Below are positions 16,697-25,754 of a stretch of 64,000 bases of DNA, one piece after another. Both the position numbers and the translations under genes were made by a program. Numbering within the stretch: the stretch's first letter is position 1; every line of letters starts with the position of its first letter. The stretch is taken from assembly GCF_001750685.1 (NCBI RefSeq), contig NZ_CP017269.1, positions 5,728,635 to 5,792,634 of the forward strand, read 5' to 3'. The stretch is from Geosporobacter ferrireducens. Its GTDB lineage: Bacteria > Bacillota > Clostridia > Peptostreptococcales > Thermotaleaceae. The notes under the pieces are model-generated. The model searched no databases, was not told where the DNA came from, and worked only from the letters and a program-made list of their open reading frames with translations.

Positions 16697-17731
16697 ATGA
16701 AAATATTTACTTTTTTTAAAAAACATAAACGATTTGTGAATGGGCTACTGTTTTTAACGATAGCCATTCTTACAGGCTATACCATATTTAATGGATATAG
16801 CTTAGCGGATCTATTAAATAACATGCGTAATATATCTTTATTTTGGCTTCTGCTTTGTATTGTAGCTGCGTTGTTATTTATAATTGTTGAAAGCTTTATA
16901 TTATGGATACTTTTAAAACAAAAAGATAAAAAACTATCTATCTTTAGATGCTTAAAATATGCATTTATCGGATATTTTTATTCAGGAATAACACCCTCTG
17001 CCACAGGTGGACAACCCTTTCAGCTCTATTATATGAGAAAGGATGGAAACAGCACTGCTATAAGTACAGTAGCCCTTTTATCCATGGCACTTTTTTACAA
17101 ACTAATTATGGTCTTTATGGGGGTAGCATTATTGTTTTTTTGGTCAAATGGCATTATAGAGTACCTGAATGTTTATGTATGGGTGTATTATTTAGGTTTG
17201 ACTTTAAATATTTTAATTCTTTTTGTGATACTTGCTTTTATGATAATACCTGAAAAAACTAAATTCATTATCCATAAATTGGAGCAATTACTGATAAGAT
17301 TTAAGCTGTTAAAAGTGAACCACTGTCGTAGCGAAAAAATTGACTTATTTATTGCAGGATATAAAGATTCGGTGGATTTTTTGTTTCAAAACAAGTTTAA
17401 AATGGGAGCTTTAACTTTATTGACATTTATTCAAAGATCATCGCTTTTGTTTATTCCCGTTTTTATTTATTTTGGATTGTCTTTGAAAAATACGAGTCTT
17501 CTTACCATACTTTGTATTCAGGCTGTAATTTATGTGGCAGTAGATATGTTGCCAATACCGGGAGCTCAAGGTATAACAGAGCTCATATATATAAGTGCTT
17601 TAGGAAGTATATTTACAGAACAATATTTGACTACCTCAATGATTATTACAAGAAGTGTAAGCTTTTATCTCATCTTGCTTATTGGAATGATGGTTGTTCT
17701 GATTAACGGGAAATTTATAAGCAAAAAATGA
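16697..17731 (+). CDS. Lysylphosphatidylglycerol-synthetase-TM / YbhN-like flippase
   Basis: 344 residues with about eight membrane helices and the family signature SGITPSATGGQPFQLYYMRKDG near residues 100-120, plus PIPGAQGITE near 290. This is the flippase half of MprF without the lysyltransferase domain (UPF0104). Family members move (glyco)lipids across the membrane or support glycosyltransferases. It starts 11 bp after the glycosyltransferase gene and is followed 16 bp later by glf. The natural reading is that it flips a glycolipid made by the upstream enzyme. Substrate unproven. Confidence 0.8.
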   Translation: MKIFTFFKKHKRFVNGLLFLTIAILTGYTIFNGYSLADLLNNMRNISLFWLLLCIVAALLFIIVESFILWILLKQKDKKLSIFRCLKYAFIGYFYSGITPSATGGQPFQLYYMRKDGNSTAISTVALLSMALFYKLIMVFMGVALLFFWSNGIIEYLNVYVWVYYLGLTLNILILFVILAFMIIPEKTKFIIHKLEQLLIRFKLLKVNHCRSEKIDLFIAGYKDSVDFLFQNKFKMGALTLLTFIQRSSLLFIPVFIYFGLSLKNTSLLTILCIQAVIYVAVDMLPIPGAQGITELIYISALGSIFTEQYLTTSMIITRSVSFYLILLIGMMVVLINGKFISKK

Positions 17732-17747
17732 AAAAGGAGTTTGTTAT

Positions 17748-18842
17748 ATGAATAAATTCGATTATTTAATAGTAGGGGCAGGATTATTCGGCTGCGTATT
17801 TGCTAATGAAATGACAAGCAGAGGTAAAAAGTGCTTAGTGATAGAAAAACGAAAGCATATAGGCGGAAACATCTATAGTGAAAATATTGAAAACATCAAT
17901 GTCCATAAATATGGTGCGCATATTTTCCATACATCAAATAAAAAAATATGGAATTATATCAACCAGTTTGCTGACTTTAATCACTACATTAATAGTCCGC
18001 TTGCTAATTATAAGGGCGAAATATACAATCTCCCTTTTAATATGAACACATTTAACAAAATGTGGGGAGCAATTACTCCAGATCAAGCAAAAGAAAAAAT
18101 AAGAGAGCAGTCGGGTCAAATTAAGGAGCCTCCCAAAAATCTTGAAGAAATGACGATTTCCCTTGTTGGCAGAGATATATATGAAAAATTGATAGAAGGA
18201 TATACCGAGAAGCAATGGGGGAGAAATTGCAAAGAGCTGCCAGCATTTATTATTAAAAGATTACCCGTTAGGTTTGTATATGATAACAATTATTTCAATG
18301 ATACCTACCAAGGCATTCCTATCGGTGGATATACTCAAATCTGTAAAAAAATGTTAGCAGGTACAGAACTAATACTTTCTGTAGATTATTTCGATCAAAA
18401 AGAGCATTTTGATAGTTTGGCTAAAACTGTTGTATACACTGGAACCATAGACAGATATTTTGATTACTGTTATGGTCCATTACAATACAGAAGTATTAGA
18501 TTTGAGAACAAGATTTTAAATACAGATAATTTTCAAGGTAATGCAGTTATTAATTTTACCCATAGAGATATACCCTATACGCGCATTATCGAACACAAAC
18601 ATTTTGAGTTTGGTAAACAAGAAAAAACAGTAATCAGTTATGAGTACAGCGATGAATGGAATATTAACAAAGAGCCTTATTATCCAATAAACGACACATA
18701 CAACAATGGCTTGTATGAGAAATATAGATACCTCGCTGAAAAAGAAGTTAATGTAATTTTTGGAGGTAGATTGGGGAGTTACAAATATTGCGATATGGAT
18801 AAAGTGGTTGAGTCAGTATTAAATATAACAGCCAATTTGTAA
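17748..18842 (+). CDS. glf: UDP-galactopyranose mutase
   Basis: 364 residues. FAD-binding N-terminus YLIVGAGLFGCVFANEM, then IEKRKHIGGNIYSEN, GAHIFHTSN and the later GRLGSYKYCDMD, all diagnostic of Glf. It interconverts UDP-galactopyranose and UDP-galactofuranose, supplying galactofuranose for surface glycans. Start ATG 17748 after AAAAAGGAG. Its stop overlaps the next possible start. Its presence is the best clue to the chemistry of the cluster. Confidence 0.93.
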   Translation: MNKFDYLIVGAGLFGCVFANEMTSRGKKCLVIEKRKHIGGNIYSENIENINVHKYGAHIFHTSNKKIWNYINQFADFNHYINSPLANYKGEIYNLPFNMNTFNKMWGAITPDQAKEKIREQSGQIKEPPKNLEEMTISLVGRDIYEKLIEGYTEKQWGRNCKELPAFIIKRLPVRFVYDNNYFNDTYQGIPIGGYTQICKKMLAGTELILSVDYFDQKEHFDSLAKTVVYTGTIDRYFDYCYGPLQYRSIRFENKILNTDNFQGNAVINFTHRDIPYTRIIEHKHFEFGKQEKTVISYEYSDEWNINKEPYYPINDTYNNGLYEKYRYLAEKEVNVIFGGRLGSYKYCDMDKVVESVLNITANL

Positions 18843-18907
18843 TGTGTAAGTGTTCTAAGGTAAGTCATATAAAGCTTAAATTTAAGACACGAAGGGATAT
18901 GATAAGA

Positions 18908-19456
18908 ATGAAATATATTTATGAATTTAATAAGGCTATTGCAGATCTGTTAGACAGTCCACTCGTTCAATCAATGGATAAACTTGAGCAGCATTCAAAA
19001 AGTGCAACTTTATTAGACCATTTGGTGTATACCTCTTATATAAGCTATATCGTATGCAAACGATTGGGCTTAAATGAGAATGCTGCAGCAAGAGGCGCAT
19101 TGCTCCATGATTTTAGAATAAAAGATATTAAGTCTTTTATTTATAGCATTTTTACCCATAGTAAATTAGCACTGAAAGAAGCAAACACTCATTTTCATTT
19201 AACCGAGCTTGAACAGGATATCATAAAAAAACATATGTGGCCAGCTACACCATTTTTGTTTCCAAAGTATAAAGAATCTTTTATTGTAAGCTTGGTAGAT
19301 AAGTATTGTGCAACAATGGAGTTCCTGGGACTATACAAAAAAACTAAAACTACAAGGAAATTATCCAATTTAGTTCAGGCTACAAGGGGAATTAATATTA
19401 TAAATATTAAAAAAAGAATGACACCTAGTGTTGAAAAAAAGAAAGTAGCAGTTTAA
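18908..19456 (+). CDS. HD-domain hydrolase at end of the glycan operon
   Basis: About 182 residues with an HD signature (GALLHDFRIKD near residue 70) preceded by HLVYTSYISYIVCKRLGL, and KKHMWPATP later. HD proteins are metal-dependent phosphohydrolases; clostridial relatives are annotated only as 'HD domain protein'. ATG 18908 lies 10 bp after GAAGGGA and is preferred over 18842 or 18899. It closes the cluster of glycosyltransferase, flippase and glf. Whether it hydrolyses a nucleotide or a lipid phosphate is unknown. Confidence 0.7.
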   Translation: MKYIYEFNKAIADLLDSPLVQSMDKLEQHSKSATLLDHLVYTSYISYIVCKRLGLNENAAARGALLHDFRIKDIKSFIYSIFTHSKLALKEANTHFHLTELEQDIIKKHMWPATPFLFPKYKESFIVSLVDKYCATMEFLGLYKKTKTTRKLSNLVQATRGINIINIKKRMTPSVEKKKVAV

Positions 19457-19503
19457 AAAGAAAGATTATGAGGTTAAGGGAGTAGAAAAAGGGGAGGGGC
19501 TAA

Positions 19504-19608
19504 AATATCCCAATAATTGAAGAGGATGAAACAAAGCTAGCGCTAGCAATGGAAAAAATCATGCAATGGTTTGACAAAGCTTACGGTATTAAAGAAGGGG
19601 GAATAACT
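19504..19608 (+). other. Short open frame fused in frame to galU, possible gene remnant
   Basis: After TAA at 19501 the galU frame is open through IIEEDETKLALAMEKIMQWF and DKAYGIKEGGIT up to the galU ATG at 19609. It reads like a protein C-terminus rather than a leader but has no start with a ribosome-binding site except ATG 19549. It contains the perfect palindrome GCTAGCGCTAGC (19535-19546). It may be a relic of a deleted sugar-nucleotide gene. Confidence 0.25.
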
Positions 19609-20523
19609 ATGAAGGTACGCAAGGCAATCATACCAGCAGCAGGCCTAGGAACTAGATTTTTGCCAGCTACAAAGGCACAACCTAAGGAAATGCTACCAAT
19701 TGTAGACAAGCCTACATTACAATATATTATTGAAGAAGCAGTAGAATCCGGTATTGAAGAAATTCTAGTTATTACAGGTCGCAACAAAAAGTCCATTGAG
19801 GACCATTTTGACAAATCTGTTGAATTGGAGTTGGAGCTGGAATCAAGGGGGAAGCATGACTTATTAGAAGAAGCTAGAAAGATATCAGATATGGTAAATA
19901 TATACTATATAAGACAAAAAGAAGCTAAGGGGCTAGGTCATGCTATCTACTGCGCCAAGAGCTTTATTGGTGATGAACCATTTTCAGTTTTATTGGGAGA
20001 TGATATCGTGCACAACCCTAATAACCCATGCCTAAAACAAATGATAAAAGCCTATGATGAATTTAAAGCCTCTATACTAGGAGTACAGAAAGTAGCTAGA
20101 GAAGATGTGAATAAATACGGTATTGTTGAAGGTGAACACCTAAAAGGTAGGATATATAAGGTTAAGGAATTAGTTGAAAAGCCGGCTGTAGAAGAGGCAC
20201 CATCAAATGTGGCTATTCTAGGTAGATATATTATTAACCCAGCTATATTTGAAATCTTAGAGAAGACAGAGCCAGGTAATGGTGGAGAAATTCAGCTAAC
20301 AGATGCACTTAAGGTCTTAGCTGAAAGAGAAGCTATGTATGCCTATAACTTTGAAGGCAGAAGATATGATGTAGGGCATAAGCAAGGTTTCCTGGAAGCC
20401 ACTGTTGAGTTTGCTTTAAGACGTGAAGATCTAAGAGAAGAGTTCTTTAAGTATTTAAATAAGGTAGTTGAGAAGAAAACAGGAGTTGCTGAATTAGAAG
20501 AGCTTTCTGTATCTGTGGAGTAA
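19609..20523 (+). CDS. galU: UTP-glucose-1-phosphate uridylyltransferase
   Basis: 304 residues from ATG 19609 (ribosome-binding site GAAGGGGGA). The nucleotidyltransferase signature KAIIPAAGLGTRFLPATKAQPKEMLPIVDKP is complete, followed by GLGHAIYCAK, LLGDDIV and VEKP. It makes UDP-glucose, the precursor of UDP-galactose and hence substrate supply for the glf cluster just upstream. Normal length for bacterial GalU. Transcription may continue from the glycan operon because no terminator is seen between them. Confidence 0.93.
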   Translation: MKVRKAIIPAAGLGTRFLPATKAQPKEMLPIVDKPTLQYIIEEAVESGIEEILVITGRNKKSIEDHFDKSVELELELESRGKHDLLEEARKISDMVNIYYIRQKEAKGLGHAIYCAKSFIGDEPFSVLLGDDIVHNPNNPCLKQMIKAYDEFKASILGVQKVAREDVNKYGIVEGEHLKGRIYKVKELVEKPAVEEAPSNVAILGRYIINPAIFEILEKTEPGNGGEIQLTDALKVLAEREAMYAYNFEGRRYDVGHKQGFLEATVEFALRREDLREEFFKYLNKVVEKKTGVAELEELSVSVE

Positions 20524-20876
20524 TGATAGAAATATTTCTGTAAGAAAAGAATTTGCCCAAACTGGTATCCTCTTCTTTTATTGTCCGCTACATGGTTGAT
20601 AAAGCGAAATAGTAGAAGAGGCAGTGATACTTATTGTTAAATATTTGCGCCTAATACGGTTTTTAAAGGATTTCAAAGGGGATACGGCAGGCAAAATCCT
20701 AATCGGGATTTTGCCATATTTTCTCAAGGCAACATTTAATTCCATCCACTTTGTTCTAAAATTTTTAGGAAGCCAGATGGAGGCAGTTCAAACCGGCTCC
20801 TAGTTTTTTACAGAAACAATTACAATATATAGAAAATATGTTAAAATAGTATAAAAGCGAATGAAGGAGGCTAAAT
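20524..20876. other. Non-coding gap after galU
   Basis: No gene seen. Contains a perfect 10-bp inverted repeat at 20690-20715 (GGCAAAATCC / GGATTTTGCC, no clear T-run) and a terminator-like hairpin at 20766-20809. Confidence 0.6.
20766..20809 (+). terminator. Probable intrinsic terminator
   Basis: TAGGAAGCC and GGCTCCTA pair with one bulge around a 19-nt loop and are followed by GTTTTTT. Confidence 0.5.
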
Positions 20877-21848
20877 ATGCAGGAATGGTTTCAAGAAAAA
20901 ATAACGGATGCAAAAGTACTGGATCTCTCGATGGAGGTATATAAGAAGAAATTCAAAAGCTTAATAGGTTATCAATTTTTATTTGCCATTATAATAATTG
21001 TAATGATGATGGCTGGAGGGCTATTGATTCTTCCCATGCTGTTTTGGATAAATCTGGGCAGTATCCCTGGATTCGTATTATTCATAGTGCTGTTGATTAT
21101 GGGTATAGGAACTTTGATGAGTCTAAACAATGTGGGGATTTTCCATATGACTCACAGCTATATCAACGGGGAAGATATCTCTGCTTCAGAAGCTTTGGGA
21201 AGGGCCTTTTCCAGCTTCAAGTATATCTTTCGGATCGTGGGAGCTTTAGCAATATGCCTTGTTCCTATCTTGTTCATCCTAGGATTGGCAGGTGTTACTA
21301 CTACTGCAGTCACCGTCTTTCATCAGCAAATGGTCTCTGGTATATTAACTTACCTTTTATTTAATGTACTTTTTCTATCTTTTATTACAGCAATCATAGG
21401 CAGTTTTCTGTTTTACTCCCTGCATATTGCTGTATTTGATAAAGAAAAGGGCTTTGCTTCCATTAAAAGGAGTATGCAATTTGCAAAAGGAGAGGTTTTG
21501 AAAAATGCCTTTCGCGTATTGAGTATATCTATGTTTCATTGGGGTGTTAATGTATCAGTATATGCATCCATTGCAGGTGCTGTAGGATTGCTTAGCTTTT
21601 TATTTGGAAAAATCCAGGGTGGAGAATCCATTGTAACACAGATGATGCTATACAGCCAAAAAGGAAGATCCTTTATAGATTTTGTAGTGGGGATTCTTCT
21701 AAACCCTATAAGCCCCATCATATGGACGGTTTATTATATAAATATGAAGTATAAAAAAGAGGGTTTAAAAATAAACAACATGATCGAGTCCCTTGAACAT
21801 AAAAAATCTGAAGAACTTCCTGAAAATTTAGATATACATTACGAATAG
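20877..21848 (+). CDS. Polytopic membrane protein, DUF975/glycerophosphodiesterase-membrane-domain-like
   Basis: 323 residues with about six membrane helices separated by short loops, an N-terminal amphipathic segment (LDLSMEVYKKKFKSLIGYQ) and a charged tail (ESLEHKKSEELPENLD). The pattern resembles bacterial proteins related to the membrane domain of glycerophosphodiester phosphodiesterases, but the match is loose. Start ATG at 20877 after GAAGGAGG. First gene of an operon with DUF4129, DUF4350, MoxR and DUF58 proteins, so probably a membrane partner of the MoxR chaperone system. Confidence 0.6.
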   Translation: MQEWFQEKITDAKVLDLSMEVYKKKFKSLIGYQFLFAIIIIVMMMAGGLLILPMLFWINLGSIPGFVLFIVLLIMGIGTLMSLNNVGIFHMTHSYINGEDISASEALGRAFSSFKYIFRIVGALAICLVPILFILGLAGVTTTAVTVFHQQMVSGILTYLLFNVLFLSFITAIIGSFLFYSLHIAVFDKEKGFASIKRSMQFAKGEVLKNAFRVLSISMFHWGVNVSVYASIAGAVGLLSFLFGKIQGGESIVTQMMLYSQKGRSFIDFVVGILLNPISPIIWTVYYINMKYKKEGLKINNMIESLEHKKSEELPENLDIHYE

Positions 21849-21860
21849 AGGAGAAGCACC

Positions 21861-22505
21861 GTGAGACATATCCTTTTTATAGAACCGGAGGCATTCAAAA
21901 AAGCGGTTGATCAAGTGATAGAAAGCCCCAAATATATACATCTGAGGTCAGAAGGAAATGTATGGGACAAAGTTTTAGAGGCAATAGGGAAATGGTTCAA
22001 TAGGCCGTCCAATAGAAGCTATAAGCCTATGCCTGAAAGTCCTCCAATTTCAGGTAATATATGGTTCATCATCATAGTCATTGGTTTGCTGATACTGCTC
22101 TATTACTATATGGCTAAGACAAGGGAAGATACAGGCATTAAGAACAAAATACTTTATGGAGAGGTTATTCATGAAGATACCAGCCCTGAATACCTCTTTG
22201 AAAAGGCGATTGGCTTTGAAAAGGATGGCAACTATCGGGAAGCAGTAAGGTTATATTTTATTAGTATTTTGTTGTACATGAATGAAAAATCCTTATGTTT
22301 TTTAAATGAATCCAAGACAAATATGGAAATTATCAAAGAGCTAAGAAGAAAAGCATTTAAAGGTGTAGCAATTTTTATATGTATCGGTGATTATTTTTAT
22401 TACATTTGGTATGGCAATAAAGAAGTAAATGAAGATAGACTCCTTTGGTACAAGGAAAAAGTAAACGACCTTTTTATGGAGGTTAAAAATTATGTTCAGG
22501 AATAA
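21861..22505 (+). CDS. DUF4129-type membrane protein
   Basis: 214 residues. One membrane helix (NIWFIIIVIGLLILLYYYM) near residue 70, then a cytoplasmic domain with FEKAIGFEKDGNYREAVRLYFISILLYMNEK, typical of DUF4129, which often accompanies transglutaminase-like proteins and MoxR ATPases. GTG start at 21861 after GAGGAGAAG. It overlaps the next gene by 14 bp, indicating translational coupling. The usual transglutaminase partner is absent from the window. Confidence 0.7.
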   Translation: MRHILFIEPEAFKKAVDQVIESPKYIHLRSEGNVWDKVLEAIGKWFNRPSNRSYKPMPESPPISGNIWFIIIVIGLLILLYYYMAKTREDTGIKNKILYGEVIHEDTSPEYLFEKAIGFEKDGNYREAVRLYFISILLYMNEKSLCFLNESKTNMEIIKELRRKAFKGVAIFICIGDYFYYIWYGNKEVNEDRLLWYKEKVNDLFMEVKNYVQE

Positions 22506-23505
22506 ACGAATAATCATCTTTGCTATGCTGATTATTGCTTTTTTATTGCTCAATAACCGATACCACCTGATAGAAAAAAGTTTTGGAAAAACAAATCAAA
22601 ACAATGAGTCCTTACCTCTTAATACTTCTCTAGAAGGAGTATCTATTTTTTATGATACGCTCAAACACTTAGGCTATTCGGTAAAGGTAGATGCGGGGAA
22701 TCTTTTGAAAAAAAATGATGGAGATATCTATATCATTACAGAAAATAGAGCAGCTATCAGCTTTGATCTAAAAGAAGCGGAGGATTGGATCAAGGCAGGA
22801 GGAAAGTTGATTTATCTAACCCCTGCTTATGAGCAGTACACCTATGCTGATAGAGTAGAAACCCATGAAGATAAGGCCTCTTTATATGCCGTTGGCGAAG
22901 GGAAACTGCTGATTGGTGACATTGATCTAGTGACAAATAACACTCTCCTGAAAAATAGAGAAGGAGCTTATTTTGTTTTCAAATGCATAGAGTCTCTAGG
23001 TGGAGATATTTATTTTAATGAGCATTATCGGTTTTTAGGGGGACAATCACCCTCATTATATCGAAACTTGCCTATACATGTTAAATTCATATTGTTTCAG
23101 TTGATTTTGACACTTATAGGAGTAATTTTTTATTTAGGCAAGGGATTTGGAAAGCCCAAGAGAATCATCGATGAGATTGAACGGGACGAAAATGAATATC
23201 TACATGCATCGGCAAATCTTTACGAAAAGTGTGAGAGCATTGATATCGTCTATGATGCTTTCCATAGAGAGTTTGAGAACGAATTTAAGAAAACCTTTAA
23301 GCGTGCTGTCCTGCCTCAGGATTGGGTTGACCTCTGGACGGGACATGGTCTCCCTCATAAGGAAGAAGCAGCGAGGGTATTTGATCACCAAAAAGAAAAC
23401 AGAAAAGCTGGGTTTAGTGTGATAAAGGATCTGGATCTGCTTACCCAAATAATGATAAAAAGGAGAGAAGAGTTTTGGGTGAAGTTAAAGCAAAAGAATT
23501 TATAA
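22492..23505 (+). CDS. DUF4350-type membrane protein
   Basis: 337 residues. An N-terminal anchor (IIIFAMLIIAFLLLNNRY), an extracytoplasmic Rossmann-like region (SLEGVSIFYDTLKHLGYSV, EDWIKAGGKLIYLTP), a second helix near residue 205 (FQLILTLIGVIFYLGKGFG) and a cytoplasmic tail. DUF4350 proteins are regular members of MoxR/DUF58 operons. Overlaps both neighbours: its start lies inside the DUF4129 gene and its last 31 bp inside the MoxR gene. Confidence 0.7.
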   Translation: MFRNKRIIIFAMLIIAFLLLNNRYHLIEKSFGKTNQNNESLPLNTSLEGVSIFYDTLKHLGYSVKVDAGNLLKKNDGDIYIITENRAAISFDLKEAEDWIKAGGKLIYLTPAYEQYTYADRVETHEDKASLYAVGEGKLLIGDIDLVTNNTLLKNREGAYFVFKCIESLGGDIYFNEHYRFLGGQSPSLYRNLPIHVKFILFQLILTLIGVIFYLGKGFGKPKRIIDEIERDENEYLHASANLYEKCESIDIVYDAFHREFENEFKKTFKRAVLPQDWVDLWTGHGLPHKEEAARVFDHQKENRKAGFSVIKDLDLLTQIMIKRREEFWVKLKQKNL

Positions 23506-24428
23506 ACAGCATCAAGCAAGAATTGAGAAAAGTCATTGTTGAACAGGAAGAGGTCATGGATCAGATGCTAATATGCATACTCACAAAGGGACATGGTCTT
23601 TTAGAAGGGGTTCCGGGTCTGGGAAAAACACTGCTTGTTAAATCATTGGCAAAGACCATTGGAATCGACTTTAAAAGAGTACAGTTTACTCCGGATCTGA
23701 TGCCATCTGATATAACCGGTGCCCGAATTTATAATACCAAAGAAAAAGAGTTCGAATTTATTAAGGGTCCTGTATTTACTAATTTACTGTTAGGAGATGA
23801 AATCAATAGAACGCCACCAAAAACCCAGGCAGGATTGCTGGAGGCCATGGAAGAAGGACGGGTAACCATTGATGGAGAGAGCTATAAATTATCACAGCCA
23901 TTTGTCGCCTTTGCCACACAGAACCCCATAGAATATGAAGGAACTTATCCACTGCCAGAAGCTCTACTAGACCGATTTCTTATGAAGATTTATATAGCAT
24001 ATCCTTCCATGGCAGCAGAAGTAACTGTTGTCAAAAGATACCATGAAGGATTTGATAAAACCCTTGAAAATGTCTGTATCCAGCAGGTTGGCAGCAAGGA
24101 AGATCTATTGGGCTGTCAGCAAGAAGTGGAAAAGGTTATTGTAGAAAACTCCTTGATTGAATACATGGTACAGATTATTAATAATACCAGGGAGTTCCCA
24201 TTTATTGAGATAGGCAGCAGCCCTAGAGGTTCTATTGCATTGCTTCAAGCTTCTAAAGCCAATGCATTGTTAAAAGAAAGGGATTTTGTTATTCCTGAAG
24301 ATATAAAAGAAATGGCCTGTCCTATTTTAAGACACCGCATCATTCTTAAACCGGAGGCTTATGTAGAAGGGGTTAAGACCGATGATGTAATCCATGAGAT
24401 TTTATCCAATGTAAAGGTTCCCCGTTAA
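23475..24428 (+). CDS. MoxR-family AAA+ ATPase
   Basis: 317 residues. Walker A GVPGLGKTLLVKSL, Walker B LLLGDEINRTPPKTQAGLLEAMEE, sensor 1 ATQNPIEYEGTYPLPEA and LLDRFL, complete for MoxR. MoxR proteins act as chaperones that mature or insert metal into VWA/DUF58 partners; the DUF58 gene follows directly. The start is TTG at 23475, about 9 bp after AGGAGAG, inside the previous gene. Short intergenic gap (13 bp) to the next gene. Confidence 0.9.
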   Translation: MGEVKAKEFINSIKQELRKVIVEQEEVMDQMLICILTKGHGLLEGVPGLGKTLLVKSLAKTIGIDFKRVQFTPDLMPSDITGARIYNTKEKEFEFIKGPVFTNLLLGDEINRTPPKTQAGLLEAMEEGRVTIDGESYKLSQPFVAFATQNPIEYEGTYPLPEALLDRFLMKIYIAYPSMAAEVTVVKRYHEGFDKTLENVCIQQVGSKEDLLGCQQEVEKVIVENSLIEYMVQIINNTREFPFIEIGSSPRGSIALLQASKANALLKERDFVIPEDIKEMACPILRHRIILKPEAYVEGVKTDDVIHEILSNVKVPR

Positions 24429-24441
24429 GGTTGGTGAAAGC

Positions 24442-25752
24442 GTGAAGATTACGAAGCTGTTTTTGATTGCATTGCTTTTAGGCATCTTGGTGATAGGCAT
24501 CAGTATTTTTTTTCGCTTATTTATCGAAACATTTATTTTCTATAATATCCTTTTACTATGCCTCACTATAGCAGATTATACGATTACACCTACAAAGAAG
24601 TCTTTTGAAGTAGAAAGAATCGGGGATAGAAAGCTATCTTTACTAGAGCAGGAAAAGCTTCAGGTCAGAATATATAATAAAAGCGGCTATGAAGCATTCA
24701 TAGAGGTCATGCAAGAACTACCCAGTGCTTTTGCATGTGAAGAAGAAGTGCTGAAGGATAAAATCTTGCCCTATTCTTGTAAAGCGTTTATATGGACCAT
24801 AAAGCCCAATAAGAGAGGGGCCTTTATGCTGGAAGATATCTATATACGGCAGAGAGGAAGGTTAGGGCTTATCCAGAAAGATGTGCTGCTAAGGTGCGAT
24901 GCAGAATATAAAGTATATCCAAGTCTAAATAATCTAAAGAAGTACCACATGATGCTCAGAAAAGAATATTTTTTAGGCAATGAGAATCATATTACAAAAA
25001 AGAAATCCGATGGAAAAGAATTTGAGAGTCTTAGAGGATATGTAAAGGGAGACGATGTAAGGAAAATAAACTGGGTGAAGAGTGCCCGGGAAAATAAACT
25101 GATGGTTAATCAGTATGAGCCTGAGAACAACAAACATATTTATATCTTATTAGATACAGGCCGGACCATGAGTTATCGGGTCAATGAATACAGCAAACTG
25201 GATTTGGCCATCAATGCATGTGTTTTTCTGTCAGACGTGGTTTGCTATAACAAGGATCGGTCTGGACTGCTGGTGTTTAATACAAAAGTAGACCGGTTTA
25301 TTAAGCCTTCGAAGGGAGATTTCCACAGAAACCAGATGTTAGAAAGCCTTTATCATGTGGAGGGGACGAAGCTAACATCGAATTTTGACGAAGTCTTATT
25401 TTATCTTAGTCATCAGGAGAAGAGAAGAAGCTTGATTTGTCTGTTTACAGATATCCATACACTGCAAGAGGTATATTACATAGAAAAAGGAATTGAATAC
25501 ATTACGAAAAAGCACCATCTTCTTATTTTCTTGGTAAAGGATGAGAAGCTGGATGGAGCGATCCACCTAAATGTGAAGGATAAAAAAGATGTCTTTTTAA
25601 AAGGCACAGCGTATAAAATGATGGATGAACGAAAAAAAATCATAAAATCATTAAATAAAAAGGGTGTTACCTGCATTGAATGTGATAGAGAGAATATTGT
25701 ATATAAAGCCGTCAATGAGTATATGAAAGCAAAGAATCGAGAAATTATGTAG
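24442..25752 (+). CDS. DUF58 protein (MoxR partner)
   Basis: 436 residues with two N-terminal helices (LFLIALLLGILVIGISIFF and FYNILLLCLTIADYTI), a beta-rich middle region and the DUF58 core (DGKEFESLRGYVKGDDVRKINW) followed by a VWA-like segment with a MIDAS-type beginning (YILLDTGRTMSYR). DUF58 proteins are found beside MoxR ATPases in envelope or stress operons. GTG start at 24442. It converges on the SpoIIM-like gene with 2 bp between stops. Confidence 0.82.
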   Translation: MKITKLFLIALLLGILVIGISIFFRLFIETFIFYNILLLCLTIADYTITPTKKSFEVERIGDRKLSLLEQEKLQVRIYNKSGYEAFIEVMQELPSAFACEEEVLKDKILPYSCKAFIWTIKPNKRGAFMLEDIYIRQRGRLGLIQKDVLLRCDAEYKVYPSLNNLKKYHMMLRKEYFLGNENHITKKKSDGKEFESLRGYVKGDDVRKINWVKSARENKLMVNQYEPENNKHIYILLDTGRTMSYRVNEYSKLDLAINACVFLSDVVCYNKDRSGLLVFNTKVDRFIKPSKGDFHRNQMLESLYHVEGTKLTSNFDEVLFYLSHQEKRRSLICLFTDIHTLQEVYYIEKGIEYITKKHHLLIFLVKDEKLDGAIHLNVKDKKDVFLKGTAYKMMDERKKIIKSLNKKGVTCIECDRENIVYKAVNEYMKAKNREIM

Positions 25753-25754
25753 TA

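Noticed and set aside
19535..19546. Perfect palindrome GCTAGCGCTAGC before galU as an operator
   Set aside because: Not found again in the window and lies inside an open reading frame; could be chance.
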